A stretch of 64,000 nucleotides of DNA, taken from positions 37,388,539-37,452,538 of the forward strand of contig AP025043.1 of NCBI GenBank assembly GCA_036186865.1. Direction: 5' to 3'. How positions within the stretch are numbered: position 1 is the first letter of the stretch; every line of letters begins with the position of its first letter. Shown here in pieces: positions 43,175-56,095 of this stretch. The position numbers and the translations under genes are program-made. This DNA comes from Eustoma russellianum. Taxonomy: Eukaryota > Streptophyta > Magnoliopsida > Gentianales > Gentianaceae. Below the pieces are notes generated by a model. The model saw only the letters and a program-made list of their open reading frames with translations, was not told where the DNA came from and made no database searches.

Positions 43175-43942
43175 CTAAGCAAAGGGAGACTGAGACATGG
43201 AAGAAGAGATGGGAAATGGTTTTCTTTTCTGTTTAGCTAAAGGGCATATGGGACAGGGTGTTTTCACATCTGAGTAAGGGACCCAAGGACTTGTCTTATG
43301 TATTTCTTTCATCCTGCCATTGGACATGTGTCCTAATCTTGCATGCCACAGGGAGTAAAGTCCATCCGGCTCAATTGTTGATGACAAAATGCTGCTGTCC
43401 ACACACGGTCTGCTACACCTTTCTTTCACCAAAGCTTCTTTATTCAACCCAATGAGCTGGTACAGCCCTTTATTGACCTTAACTGAACCAATCGTCATCT
43501 TGGTTCTCTGATCAAATATTACACATGAATCAGAACGAAAAAGGACAGAAACATTGTTCCTCATGGTTATTTTGCTGAGAGACAAAAGATTAAAAGAGAA
43601 AGAGGGGATAAACAAGACATCAGTGAGCGTTAAAGAGGCTGATAAACTGACCATACCAGTATGTGTAACATCCACATATGAATTATTTGGTAATCTTACT
43701 TTCAGACCGCTCACAGCAACACAGGAGTCAAAGAGAGATAGGCTACAACAAACATGATCAGTGGCACCTGAGTCTATCACCCATGTTGAAATATACTTAT
43801 GTGATACTTTACCTGCATCGTTACCTTTGGTGCCCTGTTGCATTGCTGACATCACAGCATGACTTCTGTCATTTGCCTCCTGGAATGCTCCTCCATTCTT
43901 CTGAGATATTCTCCCTTGATGCTCCTGCAGCATACTCATCAA
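43175..43942 (-). pseudogene. Copia D protease and pre-integrase domain
   Basis: The 255 codons include WVIDSGATDHVCCSL (protease active site near 43775), IPSFSFNLLSLSKIT and the zinc-binding pre-integrase segment LWHARLGHMSNGRMKEIH with CPICPLAKQKRKPF. The frame ends at SQSPFA, where the sequence of the next domain continues in another frame. Confidence 0.9.
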
Positions 43943-44046
43943 CTAGGAGTACTGCTCTTGAGTAATGATAGGTTGCTCCTATGACATAACTCCTTGATCT
44001 TGAGCCATTTGGGTTTGCTACACAACTGAGCTGTGATCACCATACG

Positions 44047-45108
44047 TCAACTCTCTCTGCTGCTCCATTCCTTCATCCATTCCAACACAATTAAGCTGGG
44101 GTTTTGGTTTAAAGCCAGGTGGATACCCACATTTCTTATAGCACTTCTCCATGTGTGACCAACCACCCCACAATACGTGCATATGGGGCGTCTGTTGCCA
44201 TCCACACCACCTCTCTGAGGATTCACACCTCCTTTCTTATATCCTCCCTTACCCTTAGAGGTCCCCTGAAACTTGGAGTTATTAAAGTTGATTCCCTGAC
44301 CCCCAAATCTAGGTCCATTCACGTTCATCACACTAGAGGGATTGTTGCTGAAACCAGGCTGATTTCCTGAATATTTCACCTTCCTCTCAAACATAACGGA
44401 CATTACGAAGGTACTATTAATATCCGGCAGAGGTGACAGTAAGAGAACTTGAGATTTAACAGGTTCAAATTCATTACTCAATCCTTTCAAAAACTTGATT
44501 GCAAAGTCATTTTCAACAAATTTTGTGATCTGACTCGTGAGGTTACATGTACATCTACCACATTTACAACTAGGAGTGGCTTTCAATACCGTTAATTCCT
44601 CCCAAACCACCTTTAACCTCGTGTAATACTCAGTCATTGACCGATTATCCTGTTTGATTTCATAAAATTCTTCCTGCAAGTCTGAGAGTCTAAATGCATC
44701 TATATTGCCATACCTTAGTCTTAAGTCCTTCCAGATATCAACGGCATCGTCAATCCATATGACGCGTTGAGCTATGGGGGGCATAACAGAGTTAATCAAC
44801 CAGGAAACTACCATGTTGTTCGCCTTGATCCAAGCAGAATATTTGCGATCACCTTCTGCTGGATTCCTCATGGATCCATCCAAGAATCCTGTCTTGTTCT
44901 TGGACTCCAACGCACGCTTGATATTTCTACACCAACTGTGGTAATTATGCGAATCCAACAGTGGTTGTGTTAACACAAGTGATGGACTATCACTTGGATG
45001 TACATGTAGTGGATCCTCTGTAGGATCAATTTGATTACTGGACGTAGACATCATCCAATCAATCACGCGAAGATACAAGACGAAGAATAGGAATACGAAT
45101 GCAATCAA
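44047..45108 (-). pseudogene. Copia D gag
   Basis: The 353-codon frame contains DPLHVHPSDSPSLVLTQPLL, NYHSWCRNIKRALESKNK, SDLQEEFYEIKQ, CKCGRCTCN and the knuckle start CTYCGVVGHT near 44170. A one-base change in reading inside the knuckle, just after CGVVGHT, destroys the final Cys and the C-terminus; the other frame continues MEKCYKKCG. The natural start is probably MMSTSSNQ near 45050, not the upstream Met in a hydrophobic leader. Confidence 0.88.
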
Positions 45109-45152
45109 TTGAAAGGAACAAAATCAATTGATCAAGCAAGGCTACATTGAGC

Positions 45153-45167
45153 ATGGCTCTGATACCG
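45153..45167 (-). other. Copia D primer binding site
   Basis: CGGTATCAGAGCCAT on the minus strand follows the LTR end TTTAACA. It contains GGTATCAGAGC, matching the initiator-Met tRNA site. Confidence 0.85.
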
Positions 45168-45769
45168 TGTTAAATTTCGAATGATCATAACAATCATCAG
45201 GAATCATTCAAGAAGAATTCGTAAGCGAAGGAATGATGAGATGCAGAGCTCAGAGAATTGCATAAGTGCAGGAAGATGAAGACTATTTTCTCTCATTGAA
45301 TTCGGTCCAGCTACAACAAACATATATACAACAAAAATAACTGCCATGTGTGTATTTACAATCAAGTTCAACTACTCCTAACCACATACTACTTAGAAGG
45401 ACATTCTTGTCTAATCACCTACATAACCGCCTCAACTCTTCCTTATTCGGTCTGTGCACGCAACTGCACCAAGCTGCACTTCTGCACCATCCATACGCGC
45501 TTTGCTCACCATCTCATTGTCAATGAGCACGTGTTCTTCATTGCTAATAACTGCTTCCAATTCGTCACTCTTCTTTTCTTTACCAACACACTTGGCACAT
45601 GTGTGCCCTTCATGCATATTGCCAAGTTGGCACGCTCCTGCCCTTGGCACATCGTCATCCTTGGCAAGCTCATGTCTTGGCACGTTGATGACCCTTGGCA
45701 CGCTCCTGCCCTTGGCACGCCACTGACTCATTGTACGTTGGCACTTGGTGTATTCCTTGAACTTCAACA
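45168..45769 (-). repeat. Copia D 5' LTR
   Basis: It starts TGTTGAAGTTCAAGG and ends ATTTAACA on the minus strand, with the CAAAT duplication at 45770-45774. It contains the GGCACGCTCCTG repeat cluster and a TATATATG near 45325. Confidence 0.93.
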
Positions 45770-45774
45770 CAAAT

Positions 45775-46063
45775 GCAAGTCTATTATTTGCAAGCAATAT
45801 GAATACAGGTCCTTCCCTATTAAAATCTCAAAAGATGGAGTAATATGAATACATATTAAAAAAAACACACATAGGGCACGTGAAACGACCATATGAGTGA
45901 TATATTTAACTTGACCCAAATCATAAGGGAAAAAAAGAAAAATTAAAGAAAAAGAAAATATACATCTGATTGATCTTAATTTAGAACGAAAAATCAACTA
46001 GTGGGTTCTTTACGGACCTCCAGTTAGCCCAAAAATCATGTGACTATATATGAAGCTGTCACC
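45775..46063. other. Intergenic DNA between copia D and CACTA-2
   Basis: AT-rich with no feature seen. The left CACTA-2 target triplet ACC is at 46061-46063. Confidence 0.6.
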
Positions 46064-46084
46064 CACCACAAAAAAAAGGCATAT

Positions 46085-46480
46085 AGCGACAGACAAAAAT
46101 CGTCGCCATTTCGTCGCTACAGGCATATAGCGACGAAAACAGTAGGTCGTTATACGGGTTGTCGCAAAGTGATTTTCGTCGGTGAAGCATCGCTATATTG
46201 GGACGGAAAAAACCTCATCGGTGTTTCGTCACGCAATTGTGACGAAAATCTGTCAGGTCTGCGACCTGTTATTGCCGTCGTTTTTTCGTCGGTGTATTTT
46301 TTTCGTCGCTATTTTATAATTTTTTATTTTTTTATCTCCGTTCTGCGACATTTTGTTTCGTCGCAGATTTTCGTCGGTATATCTTTTGTCGTTGCTATTT
46401 TAAAATTTTTGATTTTTTTATTTCCGGTCTACGACATTTCGGTTTCGTCGCAGGTTCGTCGCTATTTTTTAATTTAATTA
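46085..46480. repeat. CACTA-2 left subterminal repeats
   Basis: It contains repeated ATAGCGACGAAA, TTTCGTCGCTAT and TTTTCGTCGGT cores, aligned with 28720-29110 of CACTA-1. Confidence 0.75.
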
Positions 46481-46781
46481 TAAATATTAATTTAATATTG
46501 AATATTAAATATTAAATATTTTTAGTTTATTAATAATATCAATATATTATTAATTAAATAGTTTTTATTATTATTTAATTTTTATAATATTTTTATTTTG
46601 TATATTAAATCATTTGTACGAATATGATACAGAAATACAGTATTTGCGTATTGAAGTTCGTATAATTAAACAACACAAACGAAATAGAATCCGTATAAAT
46701 GTCAGATAAAATATAAAAGTACAAAGAATATGTCAATACAATAAATGAAATGGACTGTACAAAAAATCAGAAAATGAAATA

Positions 46782-48718
46782 CTATGCAGAGGAAGATGGA
46801 GGGGGATCATGCAGAGAAGAGTGACCATCATCAGGGCGAGGCTGAGGCTGCAAGGAGCTGGAAATGAAAGAGATGATGAAATGCGATAACTGCGACATTT
46901 GCTGGTTCGTCGCCTGCTGCACCTGCATCGTCTGCTGTGCCTGCTCAACCGCCTGCTGAACCGCCTGCTGCAGCGCCTGCTGGGTCTGAGTCAGCTGCGA
47001 CTGCAGTGCCTGTACACTCTCCTCATGCCTCGTCCTGATTCCATCTCACGATGCAGCGCCGCATGATCTGATTCCAGGCGCAAAATATCCTCTGGCGTCG
47101 CAGAAGGCGCGGAGGTGTTGGTCTCAGAGGAAGCACCTGGATGCAGAACTTCGGGAAAGAATCGCGGCGCTGCTGATCCAACCCCGTACACCTCCCTCTT
47201 CTTCTTATTCTGAGGGTCGACAGTCCGAACCGCATCCCAATAAGCACGGTTCTTGTCGGCCTCTTCGCCCCTATGTGCGAGTAATCTGTTGTACTCGTTC
47301 TGAAATGAGAATAAGAACTGTTAGGGTTTAGCAAGAAAATTAAGGAAAAAACAAATGATATCGTAGTCTACTTATACTGATGTCGCGGGCCATTGTCGTG
47401 ATCCAGTCCTCCGTCCCGTCGGAGGCTTTCTTCCGATGCGTCTTGTAGAAGAGATCGTAGGAGGCTGACCACTCCCCCGTCTCCTCATGATGAAAGAATG
47501 AAATAAAATATGTTAGTGAAATCCAGAATTTTAAAAATTTCGGCATGACCTATTCGTTTATCGGAGATAGCCCGACCTTAAAGGCCTCTCCCAAGTCAAA
47601 TAAAAAGTAAAAAGAAAAAGGCAAATGAAATCATATACTACTTAAATTAACCATATACGAATACCAAAAAAACAACAGCGCAACATAAGAAATCAATTAA
47701 TATAAATAATCCACTTAAGTCAATGAATGTAAATAATCCACTTAAGTCAATGAATCGAAATAATCCAATGAAATCAATGAATCTAAATAATCCAATATCA
47801 AAATACTCACCATAGAACGCATCGTGGTGGCGTGGGAAACCGAACCACCTGAGTGTGTGGAAGGTGCTGGGCCCTGTAGATTGCCGCCGTGCCGGTTCGC
47901 CGCGTTCCTGGCGCTGCGGGCTTGGTTAGCAGGGTCCCTCCACCTGTCTATCCACCCCGCCCAGGCAGCCTCGGATACGTAGGCAGGCCTGGCAGAAATG
48001 GGGTCATGCTCCCACTTGGTCTTGAGAGAGTTGACGAAGTCCCTGTAGCGTTTGGCGGCCCTCTGCCGCCAGGCCTGCTCCACATCGTGGCCGATGTCAG
48101 CTGGCCAGCTGTACGCCTTCTGCAATTATCATACGGAGGAAAACTAAAAATGTGGTTAGAAAAGTAATGATCGATTACGCATCAAAAAGTTAAATTCATC
48201 AAATTTGAATACCTGAAACTCATCCCAGTAGAACCTACGTGTCTGCAGGGTGACACGAGACCAGGCATATCCAGTTGGGTCCTGCCTCAGGTGGAAGGAC
48301 CGAGTGATGCAACCGAAAAGCTGGCCCGAGTCCGGTTCAAACCTGAAAGAGGTGAAGTGGTTAGGAAAAAATAACGCGTGAAATATATTTGAAAACATGT
48401 TAAAAAAATTAATCATTACTTACGTATGGGTATCATGTGACCAAGGAAGGGCACGACGCCCTGGTATGACACCCTCGTCCGATGCCGCATCAGACGGCAG
48501 ATGAGGTGCTGAACCGGTGGGTGTGGGTGGCGTCGTATATCTGGGGGGTGCGGACCTATCGGTAGACCCTAAAAGGTCTGCGTCCGCAGCCAGAGCGGCG
48601 GTCGAAACCGAACCATGCAGCTCATGCTGAGAAAGGAACATATTAAACTCTCCTGAGAGGGCCTGTGTAGCTGGTGGGTAGGTGGATCGAGTCGGTAAAC
48701 CCTCACTAGCCATCTGAT
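46782..48718 (-). pseudogene. CACTA-2 Ptta/En/Spm-like transposase gene (five coding exons)
   Basis: Exons: 48718-48424 (MASEGLPTRSTYPPATQ from 48713), 48342-48213 (GQLFGCITRSFHLRQDPTGY), 48119-47811 (KAYSWPADIGHDVEQAW and SGGSVSHATTM), 47489-47375, 47299-46782 (NEYNRLLAHRGEEADKN, AYWDAVRTVDPQNKKKREVY). The AYWDAVR and SGGSVS text is typical of plant Ptta/En/Spm transposases. Exon 4 has lost both splice sites (AG to AT before 47489, GT to AT after 47375), and exon 5 is frameshifted near 47030. Confidence 0.77.
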
Positions 48719-48719
48719 C

Positions 48720-49430
48720 TGCAAGGAACAGATTAATAATTTTGAAAATTTTGGCATGACCTATTCGTTCATCGAAGGTTTCCCGGCCTTAATGGCCTCT
48801 CCAAAGACAAATCCAAATCCAACAACATGACATGATTAACCAAACTACATAATCGAACTTCATCATCAAATTACACTTCAAACTATACATCACTTGAACC
48901 TGATACTTAAATCATAAATATTCTTTCCTTAAAACCGCTACATGCAGATTTCCTTAATTCCTTTTCAAACAATTCCAACTCTCGAGCTTAGTAAACACCT
49001 TGAACTAGTATCATACCGAAAAGCATATGCAAACCTCTTACAAAACAGTTTGTACATGCATCATTCATTGGCCAAGCACACCACATTTCTACTAATTCAA
49101 CCTTAACAACAATTTTGGTGCATACGCACCCTAGTCACCAACTGCCCTTTTTCGGTACATGCAAGGCAAAATAGTATGTAATATCCAAAACTTATTCATT
49201 TCATACCTTAACATATATATTATACATATATACATATGTACCACATAATAAGGTTATTTTGTCATAAAAGACCTAAGGGCAAAAAATAAATAAATCATTT
49301 ATATATACATTTATATATATTTGTCTTATAATATATTATATACATTCAAATTTAGTCATATTTCATGACATATTATATCTTAACTATTGAAACATACTAT
49401 TCATAAAATTAAAGTCAATTAAGCCAAAAA
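48720..49430 (-). other. CACTA-2 Ptta gene 5' UTR intron, unique part
   Basis: Up to about 48920 it matches CACTA-1; beyond that (48925-49430) is sequence absent from CACTA-1 with no coding signal and no clear ends. It could be a remnant of another insertion. Confidence 0.45.
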
Positions 49431-49439
49431 TTACTTAAT

Positions 49440-49443
49440 GGCC

Positions 49444-49479
<36 letters not shown>

Positions 49480-49789
49480 CATATATACACCGAAATATAT
49501 ATATATACATAATATATATATATATATAATACATATATACACCGAAATATATATATATATACATGTATAAAACCGTATATATATATATATATATTTTGTA
49601 TAAACCGAAATATATATTTTTTATATACATATTTATATAACTGCCGTATATATATATATATGTATATATATCTATACATAAAAAAACAGTGAACTATATA
49701 TATATATACATATGTGAAACCGTATATATATATATCTATCAATATATATATTTATAAAAAAACAGTGACATATATATAAATGTAAAACC

Positions 49790-49831
<42 letters not shown>

Positions 49832-49853
49832 GTATATATACCTAAAAAAAGTG

Positions 49854-49884
<31 letters not shown>

Positions 49885-50215
49885 CATGTATATATATATA
49901 TATGTATATATATATGCATGTATAAAACCGTATATAAGTATATATCAAAAACCGCATATATATATACACTTTTATACAAAACCATGTGTTTATATATATA
50001 TGCATCTACACATCTATACATAAATACATATATACCCATATATATATATAGATCCGTATATACATATGTAGATCTATACACTTATACATATATATGTATG
50101 TATCTACATATATATTTTATAAAATACACTGAGTGTGTGTATATGTGCGTGTTTATATATATATAATGTATATATATGTAGTGTGCGTGTGTAGTGTATA
50201 TATGTATAAAACGAA
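49440..50215. repeat. TA-rich microsatellite array in the CACTA-2 intron
   Basis: Long (TA)n and TATATG/TATACA runs are punctuated by short ACCGTATATA and ACCGAAATATA blocks. It replaces the C-rich array of CACTA-1. Tyr/Ile-rich frames through it are not genes. Confidence 0.88.
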
Positions 50216-50545
50216 ATATAACTAATTAAAATCATTAAAAACGAAATAATAAGAAAAACTAACCGTAGAAGGGAGGTCACCGGAGAAGAAATGGGATTTC
50301 GTCGGGGGAGGAGAGGGGATTTTGCCTGGGCTCCAGAGAGGGGATTTCGACGTGGGGGGGGGGGGGATTGCGGGGAAGAAATGGGGAAGAAGAAGGGTGT
50401 TTTCAGCTTTTACTTCGAAATTTTAAGACGAAATAGCGACGGAAGTTCGTCGCTATTACAGTGTCGTTGCTATTTCATGTGTCGTCGTTTTTTCAAATTT
50501 GCGATGACACGTTTCGTCGGTAACTCGTCAGTGCCATCAGTATTG
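50216..50545 (-). promoter_or_regulatory. CACTA-2 Ptta gene first exon and promoter with terminal-type motifs
   Basis: It is homologous to 32363-32700 of CACTA-1: donor-like GTTAGT, G-rich leader (including a run of G at 50356-50366) and CGTCGCTATT/TTTCGTCGG cores at 50430-50530. Confidence 0.5.
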
Positions 50546-50572
50546 AAAAAATATATACAAAATATAAAGTAC

Positions 50573-53500
50573 TTACAGACACACATTATGTATATCTTCA
50601 TTGTCATCCGCATCCTCATACGCATCTTCATTTTCATCTTCATTTTCATCCTCATTTTCATCTTCATTTTCATCTTCATCTACATGCTCGTCGTCCTCTT
50701 CATCCTCGTATTCGTCTTCGCCTACATCTTCAATATTGTCAGGCGGTTGTATGTTGAGATGAATTTCGATGAAACCGCCGTTGGGGTCATTTAGAGGGAG
50801 GTTGTGCAGTTCAACATGTGTCGTATCCAGAACGGGCGGGTTTTCTTCTTGAAATGCGGCATCCATGCCATCTGAACCTGGCTGACATCAAACTTTCTCG
50901 ATTTCACTTTGCACACGGCTCGCTAGTCTTTTGAGCTCGCATTCATCTTCGTTGTTGGATACGATAGATAGTATACCTGGGACGCTTGACTAGCCCAAAC
51001 GAATGGATTGTACTTTCTGTACCGTCGCCCTTGGTGTATGTCTACCAACTTATATCGGTCGTGAACCTTTGTGCCAGCGCGATAACCTTCCCGAGTTGGA
51101 TCGTACCATTCACATTTGAATAGCACCACCCGCTTTATAGGCAATGCGGGATATTCAAGCTCAATGATGTCAGTAAGGTAGCCGTAGAAGTCATCCTCGC
51201 CCGGGCTATTGTCATACCGCTTGACACACACTCCGCTATTCTCCGACGATTTTCGGCTGGCATGGGAGACTGTGTGGAATCTATACCCGTTGACAAAATA
51301 CATGTCGTGGTACGTGACTCTGTTCAATGGACCCTTGGCTACTGGTGTCAGAATGTAATCGTACTCATCGTCAGTCAGACGACCTTTGCTCGCCTGTAAA
51401 ACAACAAGCAAGTATACATCATCGGGGCAATAAATGCGTATCACATGATGTACACGTAACCGGCAAATATATAAACTTACATGCCACCTGAACCAATTAG
51501 CAAAATCGGCATCTAACGCATTGTTTATTGCATCGCTCGATATACCCGGTGAACGGTGTTGCAATAAATCAACGAACAAGCTGAAGCAAATTACGAATGA
51601 GTACCCTGTATATCTTTGTAATATAATGGATAAAGTAACACAAGGTATTTACAAATTAAAACTGGATATCGTTTATACCTCTAGAAACGGTCGACTTGAC
51701 GGCAGTTGCGCAGAACATAAGAATGAGCAATCTTAAGCTCGATGTCTCCCAATATCATTTTCTTTCCTTGTCCGTGAAATCTGATCGGATGTGTGAATAT
51801 CGGGAGGATACCGGATCTGGAAATGCCGTCGTCGTTCCGGGGAGCATCTCTGCACCTCGGCGGGACATCTGGATCGAAGTAATGAGGCACGAAGGTCGAG
51901 GCTTCCTCCGTCAGGTAGGCATTGCACATCGAGGCCTCGACTTTCGCCTTGTTCTTGATGTTCAGCTTCAAATGCCTGAGATATCTGTTCATATAGGGAA
52001 TATCTGTTCAAATGATTGCGCTTAGACACATAAGAACGTCACATAATAAATAAGAGTACCTATCGAATGGATACATCCACCTGTACTGAACAGGACCACC
52101 AACGCGTGCCTCATATGGTAGATGAACTGGCAGGTGTTCCATTGAATCAAAGAAGGCCGGAGGAAATACAGTTTCCAGCTTGCAAATGATCAAAGGGATT
52201 TCGCCCTCCAGCCTTGACATATCATTCGCCCTGAGTCTCGTGCATGTAAGACATCTGAAGAACAGACTCATCTCGGTAAGTGCTTTCCATACATTGATTG
52301 GAAGCAGCTCGCGGAATGCAATGGGCGTCAACCGTTGCATGAACACGTGACAGTCGTGGCTATTCATCTCGTGCAAACCGCGTTTATTCACGTCGATGTT
52401 CTTTGACAGGTTCGAAACATGGCCGTCAGGAAATCTAGCCATTCTCAGCCACGCTAACAACGCACTGACCTGCTCTGCATTCAGCGTGTAAGAGGACTTC
52501 GGCATGTAGGATGTGCCAACGGGATGCAGCTCCGGTCGCATATTGAGGTCGCGCATATCAAGTCGTGCCTTCAAATTGTCTTTCGTTTTTCCAGGCACAT
52601 TCAGCATCGTATTGAAAATGTTGTCAAACACATTCTTCTCAATGTGCATGACATCCAGGTTGTGTCGGATCATATTGCTCTTCCAATACGGAAGCTCCCT
52701 GAATATGCTTCTCTTCTTCCACCCGATACAGTCACGGGCCAGGTATGCGTTGTGGCTGCCGTCCGGATCATTAGCGACCCCCACGAATCCACAACTGTCT
52801 ATCTCCTCTAACACCTCCTCACCCGTGAGAAGCTCGGGCTTCGTGTCCTTCTCGACGATGCCAGGCATGAACGCCGTCACGCTCTTTCTGTACAAATGAC
52901 GTCTGGGCAGGAACTTCCTATGGCTGTCGAACCAGCAAATCTTACGTCCATGTTTCAAGGACATCGTCTTCACTTGCTTCATGCAGCAAGGCAAGCGTAT
53001 TTCCCAGTTGTGCTCCACCCCGACAACATAAAATAAGCCGGGAAGTCGCTGATGGTCCAATCAGCGCAGCGCGTAGCTGGAAGTTTTGTTTGGTCGATAC
53101 ATCGAACGTCTCCACGCCAAACTCCCACAACCACTTCAGATCATGTATCAATGGCTGCAGGTATAGGTCGATCTTCCGTTTCGGATTCCTAGGCCCCGGT
53201 GCGATCACAGTCAAGAACATGTACGGCTTCTTCATGCACATCCAAGGTGGTAGATTGTATGGCGTCACGATTACAGGCCACGACAAATACTGCTCTCCCG
53301 ACTGTCCGAACGGGTTGAACCTGTCGGTGCATAACCCCAACCTAACGTTCCTTGTCTCCAACGAAAAACCCGGATGTGTCACATCGAACATCCTCCAAGC
53401 TTCACTGTCAGATAGATGGCACATCTCACTGTCTTTCGTGTAGTGCTCCGCGTGCCACCTCATCTGGCTAGCTGTGGCACCGGATGCGTAGAGCCTCTGC

Positions 53501-54360
53501 AGTCTAGGGGCGAGAGGTAAATAGTAGAATTGCTTTCTTGGCATGTTCCGGTTTCTTTTGTTCGTTCTCCACCTGCGTGTCCCATAGACCCTGCACTTGT
53601 CTTTATCCTCGTTGATGCCCCTGTATATGATGCACCCTTCTGAACAACAATCGATCTTCTGAACCGGCAGTCCCAAGGCCTGCATCTGTTTCTTCGTCGA
53701 AAAAAACCTGTCGACCATTGTGTTCCCTTCGGGAAGAGATTCCCTCATCAGCTGACACATCTCATCGTACAATCTCTCCGTCATGCGGTGCTCCGTCTTC
53801 ATGCTCGTCATCCGACCGATCATGGACATCTGTGTGTGAATATCGCAACCGGGATACAGCGGCGTGTTGGCGGCATTCAGCATCTCAAAAAGCTGTCTTG
53901 CCTGAGGGTTCGGATCTTCCTCCACGAATATACGCGGATGTTCATCCGGATCCTGCATTTGTAAGTACTGGTCTCCTGTATATGCGCCGACGGCTGCGTC
54001 TTGCACCATCTGCATGTATGGGTTGTGAGATCCCTCGCCTATTTCTTCGGCATCAACCTGACCGGGTCCCCCTTCGACGTGTAAAGTTGCAGATGTAGAC
54101 GCCCCCTCATGTTCGCCGTGGCAGTACCATGTATGGTAATTGTGCACGAAACCTTGTTGCAATAAGTGAACCCTCACGTCAGCCGGATGCATATATTTAC
54201 GGCTTTTGCATTTCTTACACGGACATCTAATCTGCGTTCCACTTTCATTACTCGTCGCAAAATCCATAAATTCTTCGAGACCTTCAACAAATCTAAAACT
54301 CCACTCCCCGTTGTTTACTCTCTCGTACATCCACTTTCTAACGCTCCTCCTCGGATCCAT
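50573..54360 (-). pseudogene. tnp2: CACTA-2 TNP2 transposase gene
   Basis: It starts MDPRRSVRKWMYERVNN with intact CPCKKCKSRKY and GFVHNYHTWYCHGE (transposase-associated domain, residues 1-75). The tnp2 core follows (MYDRS-like region, GLCTDRFNPFGQ, DPDGSHNAYLARDCIGWKKR), then the DUF4218-like HLPVHLPYEARVGGPVQYRW and the DUF4216-like VLFKCEWYDPTREGY, then an acidic (DENEDENE) tail. Exons: 54360-52060, 51984-51679, 51580-51481, 51393-50573. Two 1-bp deletions (near 53056 and 52990, judged against CACTA-1) and a CAG-to-TAG change at the end of exon 2 disable it. Confidence 0.87.
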
Positions 54361-55006
54361 TTTCTCGCTATACCTTCAAAATAACAGCAGCTATCTTTTC
54401 TCGGTGGTGGAAAACATCAAAATTCCACACAATAAGATATCTTCCTTCTATATTTTCGTTCAGAAGTAATGATTTATGTGCTTGAAATAAGAGAAGAAAG
54501 AGAGAAGAGAAGAAGAAGAAAGATGGTTTTATGGTTCTCAGCCTGCAATATTATCGACGTCTTAGCGACGATATAGCGACGACCGCGACGACCAAGAAAC
54601 ACAAATCCCAGAAACAAACAAACACAAATACCGACGACTTAGCGACACTCAGCGACGACCAAGAAACACAAATCCCGAAAACAAACAAAAACACATACCG
54701 ACGATTTACCGACGACCAGCGACGAAACACGTCGTATGGTGTGCTTTTACTGACGATTTACAGACGAAATAGAGACGCACGACGTATCTTCACACCGTAC
54801 GATGTGTTTCGTCGCTGAGAGCGTCGCTAAGGCGTCGCTATTCGGCGGTGTCCGTACAGTGCCCGACTGTTACAGCTTACAATGCATTTACGTCGCTATT
54901 TCGTCGCTATGTCATCGTTGAATTCCCTATATAAACAGGATGGACCGGGACCCCCAACTACATAGAAAACAACTTCTCCTTTATAATCATATAAAAAGAC
55001 CCAAAT
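54361..55006. promoter_or_regulatory. Divergent promoter between CACTA-2 TNP2 and alpha
   Basis: It is homologous to 36593-37320: CGACGACC, CAGCGACGAAACACGTCG and TATGGTGTG, then GCACGACGTATCTTCACACC and TTTCGTCGCTGAGAGCGTCG. TATATAAA at 54928-54935 lies 72 bp before the alpha start codon. Confidence 0.62.
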
Positions 55007-55366
55007 ATGGTTCGTACTAAATCGCAAGCGCGACGTGGTAGTGGCCATTCAACGGCAAGACGGCCTATTCAACAACCCTCTTCTTCAGCGGTTCCTCCAC
55101 CACAAGAATCACTCCCACAGGCTGAGTCTTCTGAACCTAGTCTTTTTGGGCCACGTCGGGATCGCCAAATTGGCGATCTCCAAAAAGAAATACGAGAACT
55201 GTGGAAAATAGTGGATGACCTGAGGGAGCATATTATGTACCAGGACGAGCGTCTCCAATACCTGGACACAAGGCAGATGCGGATTAAATCCAAAGCTGCA
55301 TAGCTGAGACGCCTCCTAAAGGCGTGCGCGGAGAGTGTTGCTACTCTCTGTTCAGATGACGAATAG
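55007..55366 (+). pseudogene. CACTA accessory gene alpha, CACTA-2 copy with one nonsense codon
   Basis: It starts MVRTKSQARRGSGH and stays in frame with the CACTA-1 copy to KSKAA, where CAG has become TAG (codon 99). Past the stop the same frame continues LRRLLKACAESVATLCSDDE and ends at TAG. LRRLLKxxAESVATL matches the beta signature LKRLLKEFAENVAATL, which ties alpha and beta together. The Pro-rich linker is one of the more variable parts and has in-frame length changes. The full-length reading would be about 119 aa. Confidence 0.68.
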
Positions 55367-56095
55367 TGAATGGCTCCTCTCCGCTATTCATTTAGATTGT
55401 TTTTTCATTATTGTCCTAGTATATTTTGTAATTTATAATTCTATATTAATGAAGTTTTATTTTTCTAATCCTCTCTTTCATTTTCTTAATTTAAACATGT
55501 GTTTAATCTCTTGCGAATCTTGACGACGCTAAAATACAAACGAAATGTGGCTCAGAAAAATTTGAGACGCCCAATTCACCGACTAAACATCAACTATATA
55601 CCGACGAAACTTAATACAACGACGAGAACCTACTAACCATATCGACGAAACTTAATACAACGATGAGAACCTATTATCCGCGAATTTATTGTCGCAGTTT
55701 GAATTTAGCGACGCTTTACCGACGAACTAGCGACGCACGATGTCTCTTCACACCATTCGACGCGTTTCGTCGCTACGTCGTCGCTAATGCGTCGCTATTC
55801 TGCAGTGTCCGTTCAGTTCCCAATGGTTACAACGTACGATAAATTTACATCGCTAATTCGTCGCTAATTCGTCCCTAATTCGAACGAACCGTCACGCCCG
55901 CACATATTACGTCGCTAATTCGTCACTAATGCGTCGCTAATTCGCACGAAGCATCACACCCGCACATATTCTCATCTTGGTTAACGGTCGAAAAATTCGT
56001 CGCAAGTTCGTCGCTATGTCGTCGCTAAATTTACATATTTATACCCCAAAACATCCGCACATATACACACATACAAAGTTATAAAACATCAAAAT
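55367..56095 (+). promoter_or_regulatory. CACTA-2 alpha 3' flank and beta promoter
   Basis: The alpha 3' flank (GCTCCTCTCCGCTATTCATT) is followed by CGACGCTAAA, ACCGACGAAAC, GCACGATGTCTCTTCACACC and GTTTCGTCGCTACGTCGTCG, and by a run of TCGTCGCTAATTCG repeats not seen in CACTA-1. TATTTATA at 56036 precedes the beta start by about 60 bp. Confidence 0.6.

Larger units (their letters stand above)
39856..45769 (-). mobile_element. Copia D: nearly complete Ty1/copia retrotransposon (5.9 kb)
   Basis: LTRs at 39856-40460 and 45168-45769 (605 and 602 bp) are flanked by CAAAT. They differ at about two dozen sites by eye, so it is younger than copia A and E. All domains are present on the minus strand with long open stretches and only a few frame breaks. 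Its gag and pol are closest in this window to copia B. Confidence 0.94.

Noticed and set aside
49415..50166. Tyr/Ile-rich open frames
   Set aside because: Products of TA microsatellite sequence, with no start context or homology.
50470..50679. Met/Lys repeat frame on the minus strand
   Set aside because: Wrong-frame reading of the acidic Asp/Glu tail of TNP2.
53718..54098. 126-codon plus-strand frame opposite TNP2
   Set aside because: Antisense shadow of the TNP2 N-terminal coding region; the CACTA-1 equivalent is not open.
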